From Cyanobacteria bacterium UBA4641 (GTDB taxonomy: Bacteria; Cyanobacteriota; Vampirovibrionia; Gastranaerophilales; Gastranaerophilaceae), in the NCBI GenBank assembly GCA_002405805.1, contig DHMN01000059.1:10743-23873 (forward strand): DNA of 13,131 nucleotides, in the 5' to 3' direction. The notes below the pieces were generated by a model. It was not told the DNA's origin, ran no database searches, and was given only the letters and a program-made list of their open reading frames with translations. Below, piece by piece: positions 6,178 to 13,004 of this stretch (positions are counted from its first letter, which is position 1; every line of letters starts with the position of its first letter). A program made the position numbers and the translations under genes.

Positions 6178-6558
6178 ATGCTGAATGTTTTTTCAATATT
6201 TATCGGTGGCGGAATCGGCGCTGTTGCAAGGTATTTAGTCGGAATATTATATTTACATATATTAAAAACAAATCTGCCTTTTGCAACTTTTTGCGTAAAC
6301 CTTATCGGATGTTTAACCTTAGGCTTTTTGTACATCTTTTTTATTGAAAAAACTCAAATCCCAACAAATCTGAAATTAGCTTTAACTGTCGGATTTTGTG
6401 GCGGATTGACCACATTTAGCACATTTTCACTTGAAATTTTTGAAATGATACAAAATTCTCATTATGTTCAAGCCTTGGTTTATATAATAGCAAGCCTTGT
6501 ATTAGGGGTTGCGGCAGTATTTTTAGGAGGATATTTATGCAAAACTTTTATAATATAG
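6178..6558 (+). CDS. crcB: Fluoride channel CrcB/Fluc
   Basis: 126 aa inner-membrane protein with four hydrophobic segments, typical of Fluc channels, which work as dual-topology dimers and let cells expel fluoride. Family motifs are GGGIGAVARY (10-19), FCVNLIG (38-44) and GFCGGLTTFSTFS (72-84). Asn41, Phe80 and Phe83 occupy the positions known for the polar track and the phenylalanine box of the fluoride pore, and the GGLTT turn matches the central sodium site. Arg18 is conserved. The start codon follows the preceding stop with no gap, so translation is probably coupled. A single gene, rather than the tandem heterodimer pair seen in some Firmicutes, implies a homodimer. No fluoride riboswitch could be seen ahead of it. 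Confidence 0.93.
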   Translation: MLNVFSIFIGGGIGAVARYLVGILYLHILKTNLPFATFCVNLIGCLTLGFLYIFFIEKTQIPTNLKLALTVGFCGGLTTFSTFSLEIFEMIQNSHYVQALVYIIASLVLGVAAVFLGGYLCKTFII

Positions 6559-7385
6559 ACAAATTGAATTTTCTAACTGCCGGTATGCCACTTGTAACAG
6601 GGAAAGGCGGATATCCGAAAGCCCTTGAAATCTTAAATGAAATGAATCTTGACGGTATGGAAGTTGAGTTTGTCCATGGAGTTAGGATGTCTGATGAGAC
6701 TCGCGCATTTTTAAAAACTGCCGCAAAGGAGAAAAACCTTGTTTTGACAGCTCATGGACCGTTTTATATCAATCTTAATTCTAAAGAAGAGGAAAAAGTT
6801 GATGCCAGTGTTCAGCGAATTATAGACACTGCAACGGCTGCCTCTGAATTTGGCGGATATAGTATTACCTACCACGCGGCATTTTACTTGGGTGGCGATA
6901 AGGAAACCGTATACCAACAAGTAAAAACTCAAACTCAAAAAATTGTAGACTCTCTTGAAAAAAATAATATCAAAATGTGGATTCGCCCTGAAACAACAGG
7001 CAAAGCCTCTCAATGGGGCGAGTATCAGGAAATTATCCGCTTGTCAAAAGAATTTGAGCAAGTGCTCCCTTGTATTGATTTTTCGCACATCCACGCAAGA
7101 ACAGCAGGTGAATACAACACCTATGATGAATTTTGCAAGGTTCTTGACCGAATCGGCACAGAACTTGGCACATTTGCACTGGAAAACTTCCACGCACACC
7201 TTGCAGGAATTGAATATACCAAGAAAGGCGAAAAGTGCCACTTGATATTAGAAGACTCTGATATGAATTACAAGGATTTGTTGAAGGCGCTGAAAGAGTT
7301 TGGCGTAAAGGGTGCTCTTGTTTGCGAAAGTCCAAACATCGAGACCGATACAAAGATTTTGAAGGATTATTACGAAAGTTTGTAA
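6537..7385 (+). CDS. nfo: Endonuclease IV (AP endonuclease)
   Basis: 282 aa, the normal size. A TIM-barrel enzyme that cuts DNA 5' to abasic sites in base excision repair and uses three zinc ions. The metal ligands can be followed: H73 (TAHGPF), H113 (YHAAF), E152 (RPETTGK), D181 and H184 (DFSH), H221, H235 (KGEKCHL) and E264 (CESP). The KGEKCHL...Y form is that of the archaeal/short type, where Glu232 stands in place of the DxH aspartate of the E. coli protein. The ATG lies 22 bases inside crcB, preceded by a strong AGGAGG ribosome site within the crcB coding sequence, so the overlap is a real coupling signal. It is the last gene of the run; no clean terminator follows, only the repeat element at 7428. 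Confidence 0.93.
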   Translation: MQNFYNIDKLNFLTAGMPLVTGKGGYPKALEILNEMNLDGMEVEFVHGVRMSDETRAFLKTAAKEKNLVLTAHGPFYINLNSKEEEKVDASVQRIIDTATAASEFGGYSITYHAAFYLGGDKETVYQQVKTQTQKIVDSLEKNNIKMWIRPETTGKASQWGEYQEIIRLSKEFEQVLPCIDFSHIHARTAGEYNTYDEFCKVLDRIGTELGTFALENFHAHLAGIEYTKKGEKCHLILEDSDMNYKDLLKALKEFGVKGALVCESPNIETDTKILKDYYESL

Positions 7386-7427
7386 TAGAAGGCAAGAGGA
7401 CTGGAGGACAGGCTACTTAAATTTATT

Positions 7428-7564
7428 GTCATTCTGAAAGCTTAGAAAATTTGTGTGAAGTATGAACACAAAATTTTCTTGCTATTCAGCTCAGCCTACG
7501 CCCGCATACAGGCTCACGCATTTCGCTCTAGCTCAATGGTTCGCTTTGTAAAGTTCGGAATGAC
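7428..7564. repeat. Hairpin-rich repeat element with inverted ends (copy 2)
   Basis: It has the same ends as 1498-1672: GTCATTCTGAAAG at the left and AAGTTCGGAATGAC at the right, in 137 bases instead of 175. The interior differs. A long hairpin pairs AGAAAATTTGTGT (7444-7456) with ACACAAAATTTTCT (7466-7479), and may serve as the stop signal for the upstream operon. The right part (about 7510-7550) loosely resembles 1415-1450 (CGCATT, CTC, GGTTCG). Unrelated interiors between conserved ends suggest insertion or rearrangement inside a mobile hairpin unit. Confidence 0.55.
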
Positions 7565-7657
7565 AAAATCTATTTTGTAGGCTTGGCAATACCGACCTAC
7601 ACGTAATGACGTAACTTTATAATACAATGTAGGCAATTCAGAACGACAGCAAAAGCC

Positions 7658-8023
7658 TTACATCACCAAACCACAGGTCTCGTTAAACATAAGCATGTGG
7701 AAATCCGCGCTAGTCATATTCGGATGTTTTTTCATAAATTTCAACACATCAAATTTTGCAAGGAATTTATCAAGCTTTTGGATAACTTTTTCATTCCCTT
7801 CATTTTCAGATTTCAACTTGGCAATATAATTATATGTCATTGAGCGAACTTCATCCTCTGTCAAAACAGGAAGTTCTCCAATACTTACTTCATCATTGTC
7901 ATCATCTTCCAAATATTTTTTCTCTTCATCTTGGCGTTCTTGTTGGTGTTGATGCTTTTCTTGACCTGTTGAGATAGCAGACTCAATTCTTTGTCCAAAA
8001 GGATTGTTTATTGAATTAAACAT
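7658..8023 (-). CDS. Orphan acidic helical protein, 121 aa
   Basis: I do not recognise this family. After MFNSINNPFGQR there is a His/Gln-rich stretch (KHQHQQERQ, 23-31), then an acidic stretch (EDDDNDE, 39-45), then a probably helical C-terminal half with amphipathic segments (EVRSMTYNYIAKL, KVIQKLDKFLAKFDVLKFMKK), ending MFNETCGLVM. There is no signal peptide or membrane segment, so it is cytosolic or exported by an unconventional route. GAGG lies 8 bases before the ATG. The gene has a well-formed promoter and stands alone between two repeat-filled gaps. The low-complexity N-terminal part looks disordered. Confidence 0.72.
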   Translation of the reverse strand: MFNSINNPFGQRIESAISTGQEKHQHQQERQDEEKKYLEDDDNDEVSIGELPVLTEDEVRSMTYNYIAKLKSENEGNEKVIQKLDKFLAKFDVLKFMKKHPNMTSADFHMLMFNETCGLVM

Positions 8024-8038
8024 ATAAAAAACCTCATG

Positions 8039-8067
8039 CTTATACCATGTGTTTTACATGTCGGCAA
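8039..8067 (-). promoter_or_regulatory. Promoter of the 121-aa gene with a palindrome in the spacer
   Basis: On the minus strand TTGCCG (8067-8062), exactly 17 bases, then TATAAG (8044-8039) preceded by TGG, an extended -10. The spacer is almost filled by the inverted repeat CATGT-GTTTT-ACATG (8046-8060), a plausible operator position. The transcript start would fall near 8032, giving a very short leader. Confidence 0.55.
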
Positions 8068-8132
8068 AGATTGAAAAAACTTTAATAATTTCAGAATGAC
8101 ATTGTTTACTTTGTTCGGTTAAAGTTCAGGAG

Positions 8133-8152
8133 GTCGGCATAGCAATGCCGAC
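8133..8152. repeat. Perfect hairpin GTCGGCAT/ATGCCGAC
   Basis: An 8-bp perfect stem with a 4-base AGCA loop, followed by AAAATTTTT on the plus strand. It has the form of a terminator but no plus-strand gene lies upstream. Similar GTCGG/CCGAC pieces occur nearby (7580-7604 and 8320-8377), so it is treated as a repeat. Confidence 0.5.
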
Positions 8153-8164
8153 AAAATTTTTCAT

Positions 8165-8293
8165 GTCATTACGAGGAACATTGACTTGCAAGTGGTGTAA
8201 TGGTTTTGACGGAGTGACGTGGTAATCCACAACACATAAGTCTTCCCCCACCTCGAAATCAAAGATTTCGGTCCGCCCACTAGGGGCGGACAT
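8165..8293 (+). repeat. Dispersed repeat, copy B, with a GTCATTACGAGG head
   Basis: The part from 8209 to 8293 repeats 1713-1800 (19 of 22 and 43 of 49 matches in two blocks). It folds into two hairpins: CGAAATC (8254-8260) with GATTTCG (8264-8270), and GTCCGCCC (8271-8278) with GGGCGGAC (8284-8291). The head, GTCATTACGAGGAAC (8165-8179) running to GTGGTAATCCAC (8219-8230), resembles the GTCATTGCGAGG...GTGGCAATCC repeats found dispersed in many unrelated bacterial genomes. That link is from memory of such repeats and is not tested here. Confidence 0.7.
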
Positions 8294-8493
8294 CCTGACA
8301 CATTTGTTTAGTTAGGCTTGTAGGTCGACTTTATTAAGCTAACAAATTTTACAGTCGGGCTGGTGAGCCCAACCTACTTTATGAATAGCAATAAGCTTGT
8401 CATCCAATCTTCTTGACTTCTTTTCTCCTGCCTTTCAGAATGACAATAAAAAGCCTGACATCCAGCCCTCTTGCCTTACTGCCATCTTAAAAT

Positions 8494-9276
8494 TTATCTA
8501 TGCTTAAAATTAGCAGAGGCTTTTAGCATTTGGTCTGTAGACATAGATGATGGAGTATGAGCCTGTCTTTCACTTGGGTCATAGCCTTCGGCTCTCCCCG
8601 GAAGACAAGAGGTCGGCGGTAATATTCCAACTTCTTTTATAAATGTCTTGCCGTTTTTCTGAACAGATTCAGTTACCTTTGTTGAGAAGGTGAAAATATC
8701 TTGTCCCCATTTGTTTGGACCTTTACGACCATTGATATCAACAGCAAACAATGTCATTGAACTGCCTGCATCATCAAAAATAATCATACTGTTATCAAGC
8801 ACATAAGCGTGTCCTGAAGTTAAATTTTGGAAACAATCTGCATCCCCAGGGCTTGGATAATTATCAGGCAAACAACCTTCTCCTTTTGGGTCGTTTTCGC
8901 AAAAACGAGTAGCTCCCAAAGAACGTACAAATGTGCCCATTAGAGAGTTACAACTGTCACCATTGAGTGTTTTTTCAGCATCAGTGCCTGATGATGTATT
9001 TTTTGCAGAACAAGCCGGAACAGACAAACCGTTCAAAGTCTTTTCATCATCAGTCGGACATTCATAGCAATTATAAATTTTTCCTGTATCAAGCGTAATG
9101 TTTTTCAAGGTTGCAGCCATTTTTGAATACGCTGCCCTAAATTCAGCAAGTCGTGCCCTTTGTTGAACAGAAGAACCAACAGTTGAAAGTGTCATTGTAG
9201 CCAAAAAACCAATCAATGAAAGGGTCAACATAACTTCTGATAGTGTAAACGCAGATTTTTTAATATTAAAATTCAT
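8494..9276 (-). CDS. Prepilin-like protein with type IV N-terminal methylation signal
   Basis: 260 aa. A short basic leader (NFNIKKSA) precedes FTLSEVMLTLSLIGFLATMTL. This is a class III prepilin signal, with cutting expected between A9 and F10 and Glu14 at position +5. Ala replaces the usual Gly at -1, which prepilin peptidases tolerate. After the hydrophobic helix comes a globular domain with eight Cys (70, 73, 89, 109, 126, 135, 148, 224), probably disulfide-bonded outside the cell, and DINGRKGPNKWGQDIF (180-195), a motif I associate with pseudopilin-like families of Gastranaerophilales. A nine-residue segment, TDxEKTLNG, occurs twice (75-83 and 98-106). The ATG at 9276 is preferred; a TTG at 9285 would add three residues, and neither has a strong ribosome site. 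It has its own promoter. It is likely a minor pilin or type II secretion-like pseudopilin, but no assembly genes are nearby. Confidence 0.85.
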   Translation of the reverse strand: MNFNIKKSAFTLSEVMLTLSLIGFLATMTLSTVGSSVQQRARLAEFRAAYSKMAATLKNITLDTGKIYNCYECPTDDEKTLNGLSVPACSAKNTSSGTDAEKTLNGDSCNSLMGTFVRSLGATRFCENDPKGEGCLPDNYPSPGDADCFQNLTSGHAYVLDNSMIIFDDAGSSMTLFAVDINGRKGPNKWGQDIFTFSTKVTESVQKNGKTFIKEVGILPPTSCLPGRAEGYDPSERQAHTPSSMSTDQMLKASANFKHR

Positions 9277-9311
9277 ACTCGCCAATCCAATAAACCAAAC
9301 TCTATAAGTCT

Positions 9312-9340
9312 ATTTTAACATATTTGTCAGTGGTAGTCAA
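9312..9340 (-). promoter_or_regulatory. Consensus promoter of the prepilin-like gene
   Basis: On the minus strand TTGACT (9340-9335), exactly 17 bases, then TAAAAT (9317-9312) with TGT before it, an extended -10. It lies between the end of the xer gene and the prepilin-like gene, so the latter is transcribed on its own. The leader would be about 29 bases. Confidence 0.7.
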
Positions 9341-9348
9341 TTGTGCGA

Positions 9349-10263
9349 TTATGCTCTTGGGTGAGTTTCGTTATAAACTTCCTTCATGTGCTGCATAGAA
9401 ATGTGGGTATAAATCTGGGTGTTAGAAATACTTGCGTGCCCCAACAGCTCTTGCACAACCCTTAAATCTGCACCGTTTTCTATCAAATGAGTTGCAAAAC
9501 TATGTCTAAACATGTGTGGAGTCACCTTTTTAGGAAGTTCGATTTTTTCTACAATGTCATTTATCACATTGCGAATCATCTTTGTTTGCAGCCTGAATCC
9601 TGTTTTATTGATAAATACAGGTGTCGTATCAGTTATCGGTTCAAGCGTGTAACCTTTTGCAATCAAAGGTCTTGCAGTATCAATATAGCCTTGGAGATAA
9701 GATTTTGCTCTATCTGTAATCAAAATAATACGCTCTTTTGCACCTTTACCCAAAACAGTAATCTCATTATTTTCTAGGTTTAAGTCACCAAAATTCAATC
9801 CGCTCAATTCAGAAACACGCATTCCACTTGCCCAAAGGAGTTCCAATATTGCACGGTTTCGATAACCTGCAGGAGTGTCGATGTTTATGTTGCTCAAAAT
9901 TTGTTCCACCTCATCCGTTGTGAGGAATTTTGGCAACGACTTCGGTCGTTTGGGGGAAATTAAACTTTCGGCAGGGTTATTTTCGACTTTATGCTCTCTA
10001 TGCAAGTATTTATAAAAGGTTCGGATGGATGCAATTTTTCTTGCGATAGTTGTTTTTTTGTAATTGAAAATCTGAATAAAATGCAAATATTCTCTCACTT
10101 TTGCAAAAGTAACCTCTTCACACATCTGTTCATCAAGCCAAATTAAAAACGCTAAAATGTCGGCATAATAAGCTTTTGCAGTATGTTGCGAAAAATTCTT
10201 CTCAACCAAAATATATGTTTTAAAATCCTCTAAATCCTTTTTCGATGTTGCGTTTAGTGCCAT
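9349..10263 (-). CDS. xerC: Tyrosine recombinase XerC/XerD
   Basis: 304 aa, the full family length. The N-terminal SAM-like domain (about 8-95) carries EKNFSQHTAKAY, and the C-terminal catalytic domain (about 110-304) carries every active-site residue: R149 (GMRVSEL), K173 (LGKG), H250 and R253 (HMFRHSFATHL), H276 (LLGHASI) and the nucleophile Y285 (TQIYTH). It ends HPRA like chromosomal Xer proteins. Such enzymes resolve chromosome dimers at dif during division. The N-terminal motif and VQELLGHAS favour XerC over XerD, but many lineages use a single Xer, so the letter is uncertain. The ATG has AAGG about 8 bases upstream. No integrase-type arm-binding domain or attachment site is visible, so an element-borne integrase is unlikely. 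Confidence 0.9.
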   Translation of the reverse strand: MALNATSKKDLEDFKTYILVEKNFSQHTAKAYYADILAFLIWLDEQMCEEVTFAKVREYLHFIQIFNYKKTTIARKIASIRTFYKYLHREHKVENNPAESLISPKRPKSLPKFLTTDEVEQILSNINIDTPAGYRNRAILELLWASGMRVSELSGLNFGDLNLENNEITVLGKGAKERIILITDRAKSYLQGYIDTARPLIAKGYTLEPITDTTPVFINKTGFRLQTKMIRNVINDIVEKIELPKKVTPHMFRHSFATHLIENGADLRVVQELLGHASISNTQIYTHISMQHMKEVYNETHPRA

Positions 10264-10351
10264 ATATTAACCTTGTTGCTTTTTTACCACAACTATTATA
10301 CAATATTTTTATAGATTTAGAATAGTTATTAAGTAAAAAGTAGGTGAAAAC
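10264..10351. promoter_or_regulatory. Divergent promoter region between xer and the second TPR operon
   Basis: 88 bases serve two genes facing away from each other. For xer, the minus strand has a perfect TATAAT (10300-10295) with no clear -35; the minus strand also reads TTGTGGTAAAAA around 10281-10291, like the -10 regions at 2265 and 3198. For the TPR gene, several weak -10 options exist (TACAAT 10299-10304, TAGAAT 10318-10323), and the choice cannot be made by eye. The ribosome site AGGTGA lies just before 10352. Confidence 0.45.
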
Positions 10352-12151
10352 ATGAATTGTAAAAAATTGTTAGTTACATCGATGATTTTAACATCTTGTA
10401 TTCTTTGTGCACCTCATGCGTTTGCTGCCCCTATAAAAGCTCAAGTATCTAAGAGCTACGTTGATATTAGCAGATTGATTGAATATAACAATTATGAAAA
10501 TGCTGACCAACGATTGAAAGAAATTCTTAGCAAAAATCCTAATGACTTGGATGCTAAAGCTTTACAATTGATTTCGCAAGCTAAACAATGGAAATTGGCG
10601 CCTGCACAGTCTGAATTAGACAGATTGTTAAAAAAATATCCGAATAAACCTGAACTACACTATGCTCAAGGTTTAGTATACTTGATGCGTGAAACATCTT
10701 CTGACGTTGAATACATCAAAAATATCAGCAACTTGTCAAATGCTGCAATTAAAGAATTTGTAACTGCTGTTGGCTTAGACAGCACATATTACCAAGCATA
10801 TAACGCTATGGGTGTTGCAACATTGAAACTTGGCAACAAAAAAGATGCTCAAGATTTGTTCAAAGTTGCTTTGAAAAATAACCCTAACTTTGCACCGGCT
10901 TACGACAATTTGGGTAACGTTGCAATGTTAGACGGCGATTTGGACCAAGCTGAAAAATATTATTTGCAAGCAATCAGATGTAACTCTCACAACCCAACAT
11001 CTATGTATCACATGGGTCAAGTTGAGGCAAGGCGTGGTGATTATACAAAAGCATTGACTTGGTTGAACCACTCTTTACACATCAACCCTAATTCATCTCC
11101 TGCATGGAACTTGCAAGGTGAATTATATTTGAAACAAGGTAACCAACCTGCTGCAATTAATTCATTCAAAAAAGCTATCTATGTTAAGCCTGAAAACTCT
11201 CGTCCATACATCAATTTGGCAGGAGTTTACGAAAGAAGAGCTGACCATGAATTTGCTATGGAAGAATTAAAAACCGCAATTATTTTGAACCCTAACTACA
11301 AAGAAGGTATTTATAGAGTTGCTAATATGTCATTAGAAACTAAAAAATACCAACAAGCTCTTGAATATTATTCAAGATTGTTAGGAGATGCAACTTACAA
11401 TAACAACGCAATCATCGGTTTGGCAAATACATATTATGAAATGTCAAAAGATACTGCTGACAGTAAAGATTTCACAACAAACAAAGATGTGTATCTTGCT
11501 TATGACTATGTAAATGAGGCTATTCAAAGAACTCCAAACGATTTGAAACTTCACCTTGCAAAAATTAAATTAGGCAAGATTACCCACCAGATGGAATTGA
11601 CACAAGACAATTTGAATTATATTGTACAATCAGCAAGCAACAGCTTGATGGATACAGTTATCAAGGGTGAAGCTTATCTTTCACTTGGTAGGGAAAGAGA
11701 TGCTGTTTATACTTTTGAAAACGCTATCAACTTTGCTAACAGTATTGATGATGAATTATATTTATCAGAAATTCTTGTTCAACATAAACAATTCAGAACA
11801 GCAAGAAAAGCTCTTCAAAAAGTGTTGATGTCAGACCCTGACAACAGAATCGCCGAAAACGGTATTCACTATATTGACCTTTGCGAAATGAAGTCTAACG
11901 AATTCTTTGAAATCGCACTTCGTCAATACAAGGAAGGCAACTTTGCATCAGCAATTGAATACTGCAACAGAGCAATTGACTTCTACCACAACGCTCCGTC
12001 TATTGCTAAGTTGAAAGCTCAATCTTATGAGGCTGAAGGAAACTACCAAGGTGCTGTAAAATACTACACTCAATACCTAGCATTAGCACCTAACGCATCT
12101 GATAAAAATGCTGTTCTTCAAAGAATCCAAGTATTCCAACAAAAAATCTAG
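10352..12151 (+). CDS. Exported protein with about 14-15 tetratricopeptide repeats
   Basis: 599 aa. The signal peptide has a basic start (NCKK), a hydrophobic core (residues 6-19) and APHAFAAP with a likely cut after residue 25 or 26. The rest is a TPR solenoid, best seen between residues 145 and 345, where consecutive 34-residue units carry the usual Gly/Ala/Tyr/Pro pattern. Two units (near residues 110-150 and 355-405) contain insertions of about 13-15 residues. There is no catalytic domain. It is of the same general design as the 697-aa protein at 3237 but is not a close copy. It is probably a periplasmic or surface scaffold for an unknown complex. It leads an operon with an 85-aa orphan (8-base gap) and engB, linking an envelope protein to a ribosome-assembly gene, possibly for growth-rate co-expression. 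Confidence 0.87.
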   Translation: MNCKKLLVTSMILTSCILCAPHAFAAPIKAQVSKSYVDISRLIEYNNYENADQRLKEILSKNPNDLDAKALQLISQAKQWKLAPAQSELDRLLKKYPNKPELHYAQGLVYLMRETSSDVEYIKNISNLSNAAIKEFVTAVGLDSTYYQAYNAMGVATLKLGNKKDAQDLFKVALKNNPNFAPAYDNLGNVAMLDGDLDQAEKYYLQAIRCNSHNPTSMYHMGQVEARRGDYTKALTWLNHSLHINPNSSPAWNLQGELYLKQGNQPAAINSFKKAIYVKPENSRPYINLAGVYERRADHEFAMEELKTAIILNPNYKEGIYRVANMSLETKKYQQALEYYSRLLGDATYNNNAIIGLANTYYEMSKDTADSKDFTTNKDVYLAYDYVNEAIQRTPNDLKLHLAKIKLGKITHQMELTQDNLNYIVQSASNSLMDTVIKGEAYLSLGRERDAVYTFENAINFANSIDDELYLSEILVQHKQFRTARKALQKVLMSDPDNRIAENGIHYIDLCEMKSNEFFEIALRQYKEGNFASAIEYCNRAIDFYHNAPSIAKLKAQSYEAEGNYQGAVKYYTQYLALAPNASDKNAVLQRIQVFQQKI

Positions 12152-12159
12152 TTTTCAAT

Positions 12160-12417
12160 ATGAAGAAAAAATTTGATATCAGAAAAACATTTGAAACATT
12201 TTTGAGAGAGCCTCTTAGTATTTTAACTGAGGGGCTGTTTCAAATCGTAAATATTCAAGCAAATATATTCAATCAAGAATCTTCATTCAACATTGACTTT
12301 GTGAATAATAAAACTCAATTGACCGTAGTGAATAATGAAAAAATGTGCAATTTATTTCAAACGGTTTTGTATAAACAAAAATTGAAAGCCGCAAAAGAGA
12401 AAGCGACAACAAAATGA
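12160..12417 (+). CDS. Orphan small protein, 85 aa, coupled to engB
   Basis: I do not recognise this protein. It is basic at both ends (MKKKFDIRKTF and a C-terminal KQKLKAAKEKATTK), with a middle part of alternating hydrophobic residues (LTEGLFQIVNIQANIF, FNIDFVNN, TQLTVVNN). There is no clear membrane segment or Cys pair. It has no Shine-Dalgarno and starts 8 bases after the TPR stop. Its own stop overlaps the engB start as ATGA (12414-12417). Both joins are typical of coupled translation, which argues that it is real. The basic tail could contact nucleic acid, but that is speculation. Confidence 0.68.
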   Translation: MKKKFDIRKTFETFLREPLSILTEGLFQIVNIQANIFNQESSFNIDFVNNKTQLTVVNNEKMCNLFQTVLYKQKLKAAKEKATTK

Positions 12418-12983
12418 AAAACTTAAACGCAAAATTTATAATCAGTGCCGAAAAATTGAGCCAATGTCCGAATTTTAATATGCCTGAATTTCCGTTACTA
12501 GGGCGTTCTAATGTCGGCAAATCATCTTTTATCAATGGTTTAGCCAACAATAAAAAACTTGCAAGAACCTCCAATGTTCCGGGGAAAACCAGATTAATTA
12601 ACTTTTTCAATTTTTCTGAAAAATTCATGATAGCCGACCTTCCGGGGTATGGTTATGCCAAGGTTTCAATTGAGGCAAGAAACAAATGGCAAAAATATTT
12701 GGAAGAATATTTGCTAAAGCGCGAACAAATAAAATACCTTGTCCAACTTGTTGATGGGCGTCATGAAGTACAGAAAAACGATTACCAAATGCGCGAATGG
12801 GTTATGGCTTACGATTTACCGATAATTACTGTGGTGACTAAGATTGACTGCATTTCTAAAAACAAAGTGCAAAGCGCATTAGCGCATGTGCGAAAAGAGT
12901 TTGGCGGAGAAATTTTTCCGTTTAGCGCAGTAGATAACAGATATAACGAACCAATCCTAGACTTCTTTATGCAAGAAGGGTAA
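12414..12983 (+). CDS. engB: Ribosome biogenesis GTPase EngB (YihA/YsxC)
   Basis: 189 aa, complete. All GTPase motifs are present in order: P-loop GRSNVGKS (30-37), the switch I region VPGKTRLINFF (55-65, with Thr59), G3 DLPGYG (75-80), G4 TKID (142-145) and G5 SA (171-172). GRSNVGKSS and DLPGYGYA are hallmarks of this family, which acts late in assembly of the large ribosomal subunit and is essential in several bacteria. It is cytosolic. Translation begins within the stop codon of the preceding small gene (ATGA overlap). TPGKT is the commoner form of the switch I sequence; here it is VPGKT, a mild change. Only repeats follow it. Confidence 0.95.
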   Translation: MKNLNAKFIISAEKLSQCPNFNMPEFPLLGRSNVGKSSFINGLANNKKLARTSNVPGKTRLINFFNFSEKFMIADLPGYGYAKVSIEARNKWQKYLEEYLLKREQIKYLVQLVDGRHEVQKNDYQMREWVMAYDLPIITVVTKIDCISKNKVQSALAHVRKEFGGEIFPFSAVDNRYNEPILDFFMQEG

Positions 12984-13004
12984 GGGGGTTATAAAATAAT
13001 AAAT

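Larger units (their letters stand above)
8068..8493. other. Repeat-rich intergenic spacer without genes
   Basis: It contains half-arms of the hairpin family on the minus strand (8089-8100 and 8432-8444), the perfect hairpin at 8133-8152, a GTCATTACGAGG-type repeat (8165-8230) running into dispersed repeat copy B (8209-8293), and a unit bounded by GTAGGT (8320-8325) and ACCTAC (8372-8377) with an inner GGGCT/AGCCC hairpin at 8357-8370. No open frame with a ribosome site was found, and no textbook terminator for the pilin-like gene. One of these hairpins may do that job. Confidence 0.65.

Noticed and set aside
6100..6178. Fluoride riboswitch before crcB
   Set aside because: The upstream sequence is the coding end of the redox gene with a zero-base junction; there is no room for, and no sign of, the crcB motif.
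5751..6335. 194-codon minus-strand frame
   Set aside because: It is antisense to the redox gene and crcB, both with clear family motifs, and has no promoter or ribosome site of its own.
6955..7395. Alternative frames inside the endonuclease IV gene
   Set aside because: The sense frame carries all metal ligands; the others are shadows without start signals.
7386..8493. CRISPR array or tRNA genes in the repeat-filled gaps
   Set aside because: Repeats are few, imperfect, unevenly spaced and in mixed orientation, and no cloverleaf could be drawn.
9349..10263. Xer gene as the integrase of a mobile element
   Set aside because: Its length and HPRA ending fit the chromosomal Xer type; no att site, phage or conjugation gene lies nearby.
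12287..12628. 113-codon minus-strand frame across the orphan gene and engB
   Set aside because: It overlaps the EngB P-loop coding region and lacks any start signal.
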